Below, piece after piece: positions 11,381 through 22,312 of a DNA stretch of 64,000 bases. Each line of letters begins with the position of its first letter. The first letter of the stretch is position 1. The notes under the pieces were generated by a model that searched no databases, was not told the DNA's origin, and was given only the letters and a program-made list of their open reading frames with translations. The stretch is from Ricordea florida (lineage: Eukaryota > Cnidaria > Anthozoa > Corallimorpharia > Ricordeidae): the NCBI GenBank assembly GCA_949710005.1, contig OX453273.1, positions 35,288,250 to 35,352,249 of the forward strand, given 5' to 3'. The position numbers and the translations under genes are program-made.

Positions 11381-12980
11381 GAATTATATGAATTAAATGT
11401 ATACGAGCAGTTTTGAGCTTTGAGCAAGCGATTGAATGTTGCACCAAACTCATTGTGTTTATTAGTTGTCTTTGAGTTGAAGTTGGCAAACTTTTGTAAG
11501 AGTTGGTTTCACTTTGCGGAAATAATTGTTGGGCACAATTTTAAGTGCTTGTATTGAATTGAGAGTACTATTTAACCTTACAGATAGATTTAGAGAACTT
11601 CAAAGCATGAATAAAGCGGATTTTTTATTTATTTTATTAAAGAACCGATCATATGATGTCAAACTTCAAATAATTTACTTTCTGGATTTCTGTATTCGTA
11701 CTTTCTTCGTTCTTCAATACGTTTGAGTGGCCATTCGAACTTTGCAGGGCGTTTGGGCCAATCAGGGGCAGAGAAACACGTTGAATGAATTATGATATTT
11801 ATTACAGAATTTGATGGACCGTCAAACGTGAGCTCTTTTGATTCTATTGGTCAAACCAAACAAAACTAATTATGGTAGAAAATATATTTCACCTTTTACA
11901 AATAACCTATTTAACATAACCTCCACAAACAGGTTAACACGACAAATGAGTGGTATAAAGTGATATTTCTCGAAGAGTCAAAGGTCTCAAAAAGAAATAA
12001 TATTGTATGATACTCTTGAGTATTTTAAAGTGGTTTTCAATTTACTGTCGTAAAACCAATTAAACTAATAAACCAACTTAAACCAATTACAACCGATGTA
12101 CACAGTTCAATGAACCAATCAGAACGCAAAGGAAATACATGACATCACAACTGTCACGTCTCAAGGTCCACTTTTTACCTAAATTTGTACATTATTTGAA
12201 CTAGTGCCATTTCCCTGCGAGACAGCTAATAAAGCTATTAGAAGTTTAATGCATTTCCAGTCTCCAGCTGATGGAATGTTACTTCTAATTATCATACAAA
12301 GTTGGTTCTTAACAAACTCCACGTTGGGGTACCCTGGCTAATAACGGGCGAGTGTTTCACTCGGACCAAAAACTCAATCGCAAAAATATGGGACATTCAT
12401 GTGAAGCTCTTCTTTCACCATTTCTTTACTTATCTTTTTTAAGTTGATGTTTGAATTAATTGCAGGAATGTCTGTTCTTAAACTGGCTTAAGTGAGAATT
12501 ATTGCTTTCGAGATCGACCCAGAAATTTTCGTGTCATTCACGAAGCCCACCCCAGTATTCTGAAGTAGTGTGGGATGAAACATGAAAACCTGGTAACACA
12601 AGTTTTTTTTGTTTAATAAGGAAATGATGGCGCGAATGAGAGTTAAATCCAACATAGTATACTTCCGTAAAAATATTGCGCACTACATAGCGACTTATAG
12701 TCGCAATATTATCGAAGGTTATGCCATTCCTACCACAGTTGAAGTGCCAGCGAAAGAAATCTGTTTGCATCCTTGAAATGGAGAAATTTCGTGCTGGACG
12801 GATATAGAATCGAAGGCAACTAGCTAATTAAGAAATATGATTCAGCAATCCAATATTCGTTTGATAATTACGTTTGCTCTTCAGTGTTCGCCTTCAAACG
12901 GTAAACTCCATGTCCCATCTGCATTCAGACAATTGTTCAACATTCCACGTGTGTTCTGGCGAGATGAAAACAAGGGAAAG
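11381..12980. other. Intergenic, nothing assigned
   Basis: AT-rich sequence with no supportable gene. A short minus-strand stretch at 12534-12600 (reading PGFHVSSHTTSEYWG) resembles phrases common in coral repeats and may be a retroelement scrap, but it is too short to assign. Confidence 0.4.
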
Positions 12981-12981
12981 C

Positions 12982-13052
12982 GATATTATTATTACTACTA
13001 CCGGCATTATTATTATTATTATTATTATTATGTTATTATCATTATTACTATG
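12982..13052. repeat. (ATT)n microsatellite
   Basis: Interrupted ATT/TAC trinucleotide run. It makes a poly-tyrosine frame that is not a gene. Confidence 0.9.
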
Positions 13053-13280
13053 ATGGATCGGCATAACAATACTACTATATGGATCTCATCTTTTGTTTTT
13101 TCTCTAACAATTACATAGCTGTAAAATCCAAGGAAGCTTTAAATCCCAGAAAGGTAGAGGTCCCACTCCTTGCTATTCCAATGTTGTAGAGGCGTCATGA
13201 CGTCATGGCAGCCATGTTTGTGTCCCCAAACAAAGAAAAAGCCGCCATGTTGGTGTCCCACATCAATCCCCCAGGAATTA

Positions 13281-13569
13281 GGGACGGGCCATTAGAAAAG
13301 TGATGGTGGGGGGGTGGGGGGGTTGGGAAAAAACAAAATTCATGCAAGGGAAAATGCCAACAAAAAAAATCCATGCAAAGAAGATGGTAAAAAATAAATC
13401 ATGCAGAAGGAAGGTCCAATTGTGACTTTTTCACACGTAGTAAAAAAAATTCGTGCAGAGGGGTTCACCTAAAAAAAAAATTCCTGCACAAGCAGTGAGC
13501 GAAAAAAAAATTCGTGCAAGCTGAAAATTGCCCACCCTCCCCCCCATCACTTTTCTAATGGTCCGTCCC
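13281..13569. mobile_element. Harbinger-type MITE, copy 1
   Basis: Terminal inverted repeats GGGACGG(G/A)CCATTAGAAAA and a TTA duplication on both sides (13278-13280, 13570-13572). The same element occurs at 38062-38357 with a TAA duplication. A three-base TWA duplication and GGG ends are typical of PIF/Harbinger elements. The interior lacks a transposase and is built of A-runs followed by ATTCGTGCA or ATTCATGCA, repeated five or six times. It sits inside an older repeat that reads on both sides of it (GCCATG-rich left, TTAAATTCTATTCTTATGC right). Confidence 0.85.
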
Positions 13570-13927
13570 TTAAATTCTATTCTTATGCAAACATCTTCTT
13601 TTGTTTCCGTTAAAAACATGGTCGCTGATCACGTGAGTGAGTAGGCTCTATAGCAGTTAGGCATACTTAGACAATAGAAGGAAAACTTGTTAATTGCACG
13701 TAGCCCGTGTATCTGGAAACGCCATGTTCCTTGCCACGAGCCCTTCCTGCCCTTGCTTGTTTCTTGGACGATGAAGCAAGTTTGAAAACATTTTTCTAGC
13801 GTGTGAGCAGATTCCCTTTTGGGTTTTGGGGTGTGAGCGCGAGAAAAAAGAAGGGGAAGGGGAGTGGGAATGGGAGCTCCGATTCGCCCACCCTCCCCAG
13901 CTCTGTCCTGGAGCCTGTTCATAGCCT

Positions 13928-13986
13928 GCCTTTGACACTAGTAGAATGTAAGCCTAGTAGGCTAACATTCTACTAGTGTCAAAGGC
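13928..13986. repeat. Hairpin, 28-bp arms, 3-base loop
   Basis: Arms 13928-13955 and 13959-13986 match with one mismatch (GCCTTTGACACTAGTAGAAT core). It could be extruded as a cruciform or transcribed as a stem-loop; role unknown. Confidence 0.85.
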
Positions 13987-14227
13987 ATCGTTCGTAAGCA
14001 ACGATGGTCGCCGTTTTGGGTGATTAATAATCTTGTCATGGTGTCTTGACACAACTGGTGCTTGCGGTTGGTCTCACGCTCCTTCTCTTTCTCTTGATAA
14101 TTTTTTTAATTATACCACATTACCCGAGGAAACAAACATTGTTTAAAAGAAGCACTTATTTCAATTCTGTTATGACAAACTCCGACTAAAATGAAACCGC
14201 TGCCAATAGGTAGACAAATTATAACCT

Positions 14228-14479
14228 TACAAAGCCGTCGCAGGCCATATAGTGGCTCGTCCCCACGGGGGCTTTTCAGAGTCACTTAGTAAATACAACA
14301 TAGTTAAGAATCCCAACTGGTGGGAGGCAGACCAGTTGGCTATTTTACAAGGATGATCGAGGAGTTGAACCAGGTACTTACCCAGAAAAACACCAGGCAG
14401 TGGCCATGCAGAGCGGGATTTAAACCCGGCTCACCGCATTGAAATACCGCGCCCTAGACCACTCGGCCATCCTGCCTCC
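14228..14479 (-). mobile_element. tRNA-derived SINE
   Basis: Read on the minus strand from 14479, the head is GGCAGGATGGCCGAGTGGTC, with an A-box like that of class II (Leu/Ser-type) tRNAs. A B-box, GGGTTTAAATCC, follows about 45 bases on. A non-tRNA body with a short stem (CAACTGG/CCAGTTG) runs to about 14228. It would be pol III-transcribed and moved by a LINE in trans. The 3' boundary is approximate. Confidence 0.75.
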
Positions 14480-14809
14480 AATGAGTAATACATATGCTCA
14501 AAATGGTAATAGACGTAAAGTAAATGATCTAATAAACGCCCGGGTAGTTTATTCAATCTTAGGAGTCCAAGAATGGGCGTTTAATAGATAGGAAGCGCGT
14601 TTATTTGAGAAAGGCGTTTATTTTAGGTCATTTACGGTAATTGAGAAATGAAATGTCATTTCATCATGCTGTACGTGTGTGTGGATTTTACCACAAAAGA
14701 AAATCAACAACCGACATTTAGTAACCAATTAAAGCCTCTCAGCGTACGTCTATAGTAACACAAAGAAAAGCAAGAAGATTGACACTATTAGTTGGGGAAT
14801 AACAAAAAA

Positions 14810-17530
14810 TTAAACAGGAACGACTCTCCAATCCCTACCTTTTTGGATGTCGCATAATCCCTTGCTAGGTTTTCCTTGTACTGTACCATGATCAATCCAC
14901 TGCTGTTTGTACGGACGTAAGTCACATACGTCAGTTTTTCCACTGTCCAGGAAGCTTTCTTGTGAGGCAAATCGACGGAGAGAAGATGACGCTCTTGTCG
15001 TTGCTCCCTGATAAAAGAGTGTCGTGTCTCTCATTAACGGTCTTGAAAACTGCGACGAGGATGATGATGTTCCTGAGAAGAAAATATTGTCATTGTGGTC
15101 AAAGTGCCGTGGGTCACTTGGTAACTTCTTTGGAGGCTTATGCTTGTCTGTTTCGCTGTAGAAAATCTCTCCTGCTCCAGCATGGTTGGGGAACGGTTTC
15201 TTTCCATACCGCACGGAGCTCTTTGCAAATCCATCGACAGGTGGAGTTTTAGTATTAGGCGTGTAAAAAATTGGTAGATTGGCAGGAAAGCGAAATAAAC
15301 GCTTCTTTTCTTGGAGGCGCTTGATGGTCTCACTCTCCATATTTTGGTGCCCCGTCGTTCTTGTGCTCACATCGTCTCCTGTTGATGGCAGTGTCGCTGT
15401 GCTTGACATCTCCACAGATGAATCGCAGATACCACTGCTGGGATGCGAGGGGTGCATCGCTGATACTTTTGACATGACTCCCACCTCATAAGCTAGCACG
15501 GCCTGTGATTCACCACCGGCCGCTCGCTCTTTCTTTCGCTTACTGCTTCGGTCAGATGATATATCAAACATGGATTTAGAGCGTGAAACACTGACTCTTC
15601 TGCTCTTTTCAACTTGCTTTTCAGTCTGGGTTGTTTTATGATCATCCTCATCCACGCTGTCGTCGAGATAGTGCTGATTCTCAAACGGAAACGCAATGTC
15701 ATGAAGAGATCTAGTTCGCCGATGTTTGAACTTGCGCTGTCTGTTTCCTCGGCGAAGAAACGACAACTTTGAGAAAATGTTCCTTTTTAGTTTCATCTTA
15801 GTGTTCCTGGTTTTGTTTGAGTTTTCATCGTCAGAGTAGGGCACATTCTCTCGAGAGTCGTCACTCTCAGATGTGCAGTCGGTGTAAACCGGTTTCTCTT
15901 GAACAGATAATGCTACCGCTTTCGTCAGCCAGTCTTGTAGCTTTCTGTTCACTTGATTGGCAAATTCCTGCGTGTCCTCTATTAGCTGCAGTCGCTTCAG
16001 CTCGGGATCTGATGACGACTTTAGGATCTCATGATGATCAACAACATCGATTCCTTCATCGATGGGTTCCATGTCTAATGAAGTTTTCTTGGAGGATCCA
16101 TTGGAGTAGAATTGTTTGATTTCACCGTCTTCTTTGTCCGAGTGGGGAACGTCACTTTCTGAAGAACGTTCTGAAGGCGTTTTAGATGTCTTGCCTTTAG
16201 TGGCGTATCGAAGTTTTTCGCTAAAGTAGGCCTCTAACTGGTCTAAGGATTCGCGATGTACAGTAATCGGCCCCTGTAACTCGGATGAACATCTTGATCG
16301 GGATTCGCTATCGCCGAGAGATTCCGAGTCTGAGCTAGTTGTCACATTGGTGCTATAGCTTCTCCATTGACGTTCTCCACTAGTTTTCTTGGAGAGTTCG
16401 GAATCAGATGCGCTAACTTGCATTTTTGGATCCTCTAAAGAAGTAGGCATGGAATCCACTTCACTTTCTTCGTCTACCATGGTTCTTCTGGACTGCTCAC
16501 CGGTGTCCTCTAGGGATTGATTGTCGTTTAGTTCTGTGCCTTTTGTATGTTTTCTTCGGTTGATAGAACTCGAAAACTTCGTTAGTGCGCTTACTAAAGA
16601 TCCTCTTTTTGGCGAAGGATCATCAGTAACATGAGGGACAGGTTCGAGTGTATCTAAGAGAGAACTGCTTCTTGGTGATGCCAACGGACTGCGAGGCACC
16701 TGCGTTGCTTTTTTATTGGATTCCATCGTTAAAACATCACCACTGGATCCTCGCCTTGCAAAAAGTAAACGACTTGCCTTATGGCTACCAATATTCATAT
16801 GAGGTATCGAGACCTCCCCATCGGATCCCCTTCTGGCATGGGGCTTTCTAGTTGAAAGGCCGTCCTGTTTATAGGCAAGACTCGTTGCCTCTTTCATGTT
16901 GGGTTGAACCTTTTCTCTCGAGACAGCGCTGGAGACTCCTCTGGGTCTGACAAGCGGGCTGAGCGGTTTGCTTTGATTGGTTCTTACATTTAACAATACC
17001 TCCGCACTGGAGCCTCGTCTGCCCATATTAGGAGAAAGGCTTCCTGCATCAACGCGAGCAACTTGTAACACCTCTCCACTTGAGCCTCGTCTTCCCAAGT
17101 AAGCCGGACGTTTGCCTTTCTTAGGACTGTGATTGGCATTAATGTCAAGGGCTTGAATCGTTCTGGTATTGAATTTTCTTGCATCGGACGGGGAACCGGT
17201 AGTTTCTGGTAAGATTCTTTTCACTCTAGCGTTTCCTGTTTCCTTTTGTAACAGCGACCGGTCGACATTATCCAAACCTAAACTGGTATAGTGGGAAGAG
17301 TCTATCGGGGAATTTCCAAAAAGCTGCTTACGATGTATGGGAGAATTACGATGAGCAGATTTTTCAACAGCGTTGTTATGTGTTGGAGATGAATAGTTTG
17401 ATGATCCCGGTACGAGTTCTTGCAAGGCACTGTATAAATCACGTATTTCATGGACCGAAGCTGAGGTCCGCCGTCTTTGGAGAAGTTCGGCAGCTCTTAT
17501 GGACTCAAGCTCCTTTGGTGCCAAAGACAT
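14810..17530 (-). CDS. Long Ser/Arg-rich protein with repeated RRGSSxEVL motifs
   Basis: One uninterrupted exon of 906 codons from ATG at 17530 to a stop at 14810. The frame is open further up, to 17734, but starts there only at GTG; an acceptor (TTTATTCCACAG, exon start 17565) suggests an upstream exon, so the true N-terminus may differ. The protein is low complexity and mostly disordered. RRGSSGEVL-type motifs recur at about residues 147, 171, 233 and 259, and RRTSASVHEI (about 19), RRTRSLHDI and RSKSMFDI share the form R-x-x-S-x-x-[DE]-[ILV]. Such sites suit basophilic kinases and 14-3-3 binding (known motif logic). A basic block (KLKRNIFSKLSFLRRG) and an ordered-looking C-terminus (YKQQWIDHG) follow. 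I do not recognise the family; a signalling scaffold or cytoskeletal regulator is a guess. Confidence 0.8.
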   Translation of the reverse strand: MSLAPKELESIRAAELLQRRRTSASVHEIRDLYSALQELVPGSSNYSSPTHNNAVEKSAHRNSPIHRKQLFGNSPIDSSHYTSLGLDNVDRSLLQKETGNARVKRILPETTGSPSDARKFNTRTIQALDINANHSPKKGKRPAYLGRRGSSGEVLQVARVDAGSLSPNMGRRGSSAEVLLNVRTNQSKPLSPLVRPRGVSSAVSREKVQPNMKEATSLAYKQDGLSTRKPHARRGSDGEVSIPHMNIGSHKASRLLFARRGSSGDVLTMESNKKATQVPRSPLASPRSSSLLDTLEPVPHVTDDPSPKRGSLVSALTKFSSSINRRKHTKGTELNDNQSLEDTGEQSRRTMVDEESEVDSMPTSLEDPKMQVSASDSELSKKTSGERQWRSYSTNVTTSSDSESLGDSESRSRCSSELQGPITVHRESLDQLEAYFSEKLRYATKGKTSKTPSERSSESDVPHSDKEDGEIKQFYSNGSSKKTSLDMEPIDEGIDVVDHHEILKSSSDPELKRLQLIEDTQEFANQVNRKLQDWLTKAVALSVQEKPVYTDCTSESDDSRENVPYSDDENSNKTRNTKMKLKRNIFSKLSFLRRGNRQRKFKHRRTRSLHDIAFPFENQHYLDDSVDEDDHKTTQTEKQVEKSRRVSVSRSKSMFDISSDRSSKRKKERAAGGESQAVLAYEVGVMSKVSAMHPSHPSSGICDSSVEMSSTATLPSTGDDVSTRTTGHQNMESETIKRLQEKKRLFRFPANLPIFYTPNTKTPPVDGFAKSSVRYGKKPFPNHAGAGEIFYSETDKHKPPKKLPSDPRHFDHNDNIFFSGTSSSSSQFSRPLMRDTTLFYQGATTRASSSLRRFASQESFLDSGKTDVCDLRPYKQQWIDHGTVQGKPSKGLCDIQKGRDWRVVPV

Positions 17531-17739
17531 GTGTTTTCTTCCTTGCTGTTCTGACGAGGGGCTCTCTGTGGAATAAAGGGAGGGACACTGAATACTGATG
17601 TGTAACCGTGTTGGATTTTTTTTTCGATTTACTAATAAATTGTTATATAGTATTCCTGCCACGCCAAGCATGGCACGTGCTGGGAAACTACGGAACTTAA
17701 CAAAACCGTCTCTGTCGGTCTGGGGTTTTTGCACAGTTG

Positions 17740-18070
17740 TACGTAATAATAATTATAATAATCCATTTATATAGCGCTTTTTCTACAAGATTCAAAGGCG
17801 CTGTTTACAAAAATTAGACAAAACTAAGAAGTAAAAATAATCAAAAGAAATTGACATTGAACTGACTAGACTCTAACTACAAAATAGATAAATGTACACA
17901 ATAGATAAAAAAAAAAAAAAATAAAAACATCACGATTCATAAGCTCGCATAAAAAGAAATGTTTTAAGTTTGCGTATAAAACCATCAATTGAGTTTGCAA
18001 ATTTAATATCCTCAGGTAAGTTATTCCAAAGTTCCGGAGCAGCAACAGAAAAAGCTCGTTTACCATACGA
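17740..18070 (-). mobile_element. 5'-truncated LINE, 3' end
   Basis: On the minus strand about 18066-17930 reads AFSVAAPELWNNLPEDIKFA and then KLKTFLFMRAYES before TGA. This is the C-terminal signature of jockey/CR1-type reverse transcriptase proteins in invertebrate LINEs. An A-rich stretch and an ATT-type tail (17745-17762) follow as the 3' end. The rest of the element is missing. Confidence 0.7.
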
Positions 18071-18109
18071 CAACAACAACTTACCAACAACAACTTACCA
18101 ACAACTTAG

Positions 18110-18900
18110 CTTGCAATTATAGCGCGTGCAGCTTACTGACCGCTTAATTGTTATTGCATTTTATTTTCCTCAAGAGATTAAGCAAACTAGTAAGATCTAA
18201 AATATTATGAAAAGGCTTAGTTTAGGTTTTTTTTTGTGGGAAAGCTTTTACCACCAGCCAATTTTGTGCTACGTTCAAAGCATGACTCAAGAAGAAACTG
18301 ATGGCTTAGACTTCCTGATATAAACCAAAATAATCGCATTTATTAACATAAAGAGAACGAAAAATGGATGTAAAATAAATTTATAATTGAATTTAATTTA
18401 TAATTTATAATATAATTGAATTTATAATAAAAAACGCAAACGCAAGTCATAGCTTGACTTAGGTTGAAAAGTTACGAGAATGATCCAAACAGAGCAGGCT
18501 GAGCACAATCAATCGAAAAATATAGTCTTTGGCTCAGCTATATATCTCCCGGTAGAATATGCCATTTGTGACCATTTTGCAAACAAGCTTAGGTAACAAG
18601 CTATTAGCTTACATAAATGCAAACGAGAATGCCATCAAGGCAGAACCAGTGTGCGGGAGTCACGACTCGACTTTAACTAAGTATGAGAAAGAAATAGTAT
18701 TATATTGCGCCCGACGTAGTTCTAATTCTGCGAGGATTTTCGTTTATCATTTTTATGTTACCAAAGTTAAAAAAAAACTCAAATTTATTCATTAGGTTGT
18801 AGATAACCATGCTTCATGGTCGCGTATCAGCTGATGTAAACTACTTCTCAAACAACCGTGAATTTTCATTTCCATGTTTTGGAATCTTGTATATATCTTA
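18110..18900. other. Intergenic, nothing assigned
   Basis: AT-rich, with a local TTTATAATTGAA low-complexity patch (18378-18430). No gene or clear repeat family was recognised. Confidence 0.4.
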
Positions 18901-18903
<3 letters not shown>

Positions 18904-18944
<41 letters not shown>

Positions 18945-19179
18945 CGGGAGAAAAAACACAAACAAACTACAGGTTTATCCCTACAAGCCTGTTTCGTGGT
19001 TGCCCACTCATCAGGGGATATCCCCCTCATCAGGGGATATCCCCTGATGAGTGGGCAACCACGAAACAGGCTTGTAGGGATAAACCTGTAGTTTGTTTGT
19101 GTTTTTTCTCCCGCAACAACTACTTCGCTCTACGTTCACGTATTGAGCACTGTTTTACGATTAATCAACTTTTACACTT

Positions 19180-19222
<43 letters not shown>

Positions 19223-19457
19223 CGGGAGAAAAAACACACAAACAAACTACAGGTTTATCCCTACAAGCCTGTTTCGTGGTTGCCCACTCATCAGGGGATA
19301 TCCCCTGATGAGTGGGCAACCACGAAACAGGCTTGTAGGGATAAACCTGTAGTTTGTTTGTGTGTTTTTTCTCCCGCAACAACTACTTCGCTCTACGTTC
19401 ACGTATTGAGCACTGTTTTACGATTAATCAACTTTTACACTTTATATATATATATAT
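18904..19457. repeat. Tandem pair of long palindromes separated by (TA)n
   Basis: The unit is (TA)n, then a hairpin starting GTTGTTGCGGGAG, then about 62 bases ending in TTACACTTTA. Hairpin 1 is 18938-19120, with a 19-base duplication disturbing its centre. Hairpin 2, 19216-19383, is a perfect 168-bp palindrome centred on GATATC. The period is 278 bp, and (TA)n starts again at 19444. The arms carry no gene; frames crossing them are artefacts of symmetry. Confidence 0.95.
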
Positions 19458-22090
19458 TAACGATGTTTCTGAATGAATGTAACATGGCAGCGAGATAAAG
19501 AGAAAGGATAAAACAATCACCTACTCAGCACAGCTAGCTTGTTACGATCCATACGATATATCCGGTAATTACTTTACCACGACACTTATCTCACGACTCC
19601 TTGGCAGACTCTCTACACACCTGTAGGCGACACCATTGATACGAGGAAAAATACGACCTTGTTTGAGGCACTTTAAAGCAACACATTACCATAACACCGA
19701 ACTCGGAGAGGGTTTTGATTGATGGATGCCAGCGCCACCTTCACGTCACGTGACTAATTTGTCAGGGTAGAGTGAATGAAGAGAGGGGGATGCAAAAACC
19801 ACCAAGCATTTAAAGAAGTCAAGAAATTAAAATCTTTGTCTGTCAAAAAGCAGGCTTCTTCCTGAATAAAAGAATACTAAAGCAAATTGGTTATTTGGGC
19901 TTTAAGGTCGGACCTAATGTTTGTTGACCCACATGTCAGAGAAAGCTATTTTTAACTTATTCTCCCGATAATTCGTCAAAGCTACTTGCACTTCATTACC
20001 GTATTTTTGTCTCTTGCCACAAAACAAATGCATATGTGTTCAGGGTAATTCATGTTGCTGCCCTTTTGAAGGACTAATTTAAGCCATTAAATTTCAAATG
20101 AAGTAAACTACAGAACTACCAAGGGTATTTCGATATAGCGAAGGTCGCAAGTTTTAAAACTTCAGCTCTTTTGATTGGTAAATAATAGTAATAAAGAAAA
20201 AAATATTACTTTGATAAAAATATCTTGTTATGATGTGTGACTTGAATTAATCATAATAAAAGACATTTAGAGTGACCTGCCGCTGAGGCCGGAGAGAGAA
20301 ATTGCGCTTTCTGTCTTCAAAAATTGAATTGCATCCCAAGCAAGCACCCTCACCCTTAAATTTATAACCATGCAACTAACGAAGGAGCAATTTCCGCGTT
20401 AGAGTTTGCAAATTGAATACCGCTTCATCAGTTCCTGCTTTGAAAATAATAAGGTTGGTTTTAATGGCAGTTTCGTCGACTTAAGGTTAGTTAGTCAGGC
20501 ACCGATCAATGACCACACCATTGTTACTGATTTATTTTGGTTATAGAGCTAGGCACCGTTTTTCTTTGGGAAAATTTGACACAGATATCGACGTTGTGGC
20601 GCTGCGCACTCTTTGATGTTCTCAGACTAACAATTTTAACGTTGCGGTTTCTTTGACAGTATGCTTGAATATATCATCTGCATGGTTTATTTTAAACTGG
20701 AGTGTTATTGATGCACTTTCTAATTCAGCTTTTCTCAGCCGATAGAGTTTCCACATCGTAATCTTTGTGCCCGATCTAAGCTGAGGCAAAATAAACATAC
20801 TTCTTATCATTCTTTATAGAATTGTTGCGGATTAGAACATTTATTTTAGAGTAACAGCTCTGACAGTAAAGCCACAAATAAACAAGTTAACAAGCTGTCC
20901 ACGTCAGACAACCTTCGAACCTATCAAACACACTGCCACACAATTCGATATTTATGATCGAAAATACATATAAAGCTTTGCTCGTATTCTTTTGGTGGTT
21001 ACTGAACTATGTGATCTTTCTTGATCTTCCATAGATGTCAATCACTTTTACTTTCTGAAACTGTATAATTCAAACACGTTTCCGCTTAACTCTCGTCAAC
21101 ACTAACTATATTTCCGGTAGTTGTTTTCTGGTATAACTGAAGCGCTACTGTCGACAGCTAAACCAGGAAAAACCGTAACTCTAGAAACAAATGGTTATAT
21201 CTTTAGGAAACTTACCAATTTCGATCGAATTTGTTTCCTTGTAACTTATGTGAGTTGTTTTAGTTTGTCAACTATCCCGAGATCGAACCCTCAGAGGTTG
21301 TTCCATTTCTACTTCCTGTGGTCTTGAGATTAGTACCTTCGTTTGTTGTTAACCAAACGCAGAGAATCTACTAAGGAGTAAATGGTCGCACAGAATCCAC
21401 CGTGATGTTTGCTTTTTCCGGAACGAAATGTATTGTTTCGGGGTTGGTTAATATCGATCTGTGCAAACTATGCGAAACTAGATAAACAGACCCACAGGGT
21501 GCTTAAACAAAGCCAATAGTAGTGTGGCGTGAACAATACAAACAAAAAGAATTCAAAGTTTACTTTCATTTCCCTCGAACAGTTCGTATTTAGGGGAGAC
21601 TCGCGCAAGGTTGACTACAGGAAGCCAAGGTGTAGTTTTGTAAAATATAAAATAATGCAAGAGGAATTTGATAGACTCTATCTCACTGATCTAAGAAGTA
21701 TATCAATGCTGAAAGAAAGGAACAGCTCTAGTTAAATAGGTATTAGTCACGAAATGACAATGGAAACTTTATAGAATTATCAAGCGTACGCGTTTGCTTT
21801 CTTTTTTTTCGCGACAGCACACGCGGGGATCACGCGTGTAACGAGTATGTGTCAATTCAAATATGCAAAAAGCTGCTTGGTGCGACAAATTACCTCATAA
21901 TTATGAATAAATAACGAACTTATCTGTTGTCCTTCAATTTTCTCAATGGTTTAAATTTGATTTATCTTTGTTTATTTTGGTATGGTAATGTATGGTAATG
22001 AGGGGGTTTGAAACAAAGGAAAATAAAAGTTAAACATAGATGAAAATGATGGCTTAATGTTAAAAACGGTAAACAGGCAAAACGAGGGGA
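19458..22090. other. Intergenic, nothing assigned
   Basis: No supportable gene. A 68-codon open frame at 21529-21735 (KYKIMQEEFDRLYLTDL) has a protein-like composition but no start or splice support. Confidence 0.4.
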
Positions 22091-22102
22091 AACATTTCCT
22101 AT

Positions 22103-22312
22103 ATTTAACAACTATTCACCGACGTGGAGGTGGCTAGTGCTGGATATTTAAAAACATCCGGCGCCACTAGCCACCGACACTGAGGAGAATCGTGTATAGT
22201 AGTATACACTAAAATATTTAATATTTAACAATTATTCACCGAAGGCGAAGTGATTATCGGTGAATATTCACCGAGAATCACTGAGCCTGAGGCGAATAAT
22301 TGCTTTAGTATA
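22103..22312. mobile_element. Two adjacent degenerate foldback elements
   Basis: Two related blocks begin TATTTAACAA(C/T)TATTCACCG. The second, about 22203-22312, folds on itself around CGGTGAATATTCACCG (22258-22273), with outer arms ACTAAAA...CAATTATTC and GAATAATTGCTTTAGT. The first, about 22103-22200, has an inner inverted repeat GTGGCTAGTG/CACTAGCCAC. They are small non-autonomous elements; boundaries are approximate. Confidence 0.65.

Noticed and set aside
12837..13118. 93-codon frame with poly-Tyr
   Set aside because: Translation of the ATT microsatellite.
17531..17734. N-terminal extension of the Ser/Arg-rich protein
   Set aside because: It begins at GTG, and a good splice acceptor lies inside it at 17566, so the upper part is probably intron.
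19143..19498. Open frames on both strands with the same protein
   Set aside because: Mirror translations of a palindrome, not genes.
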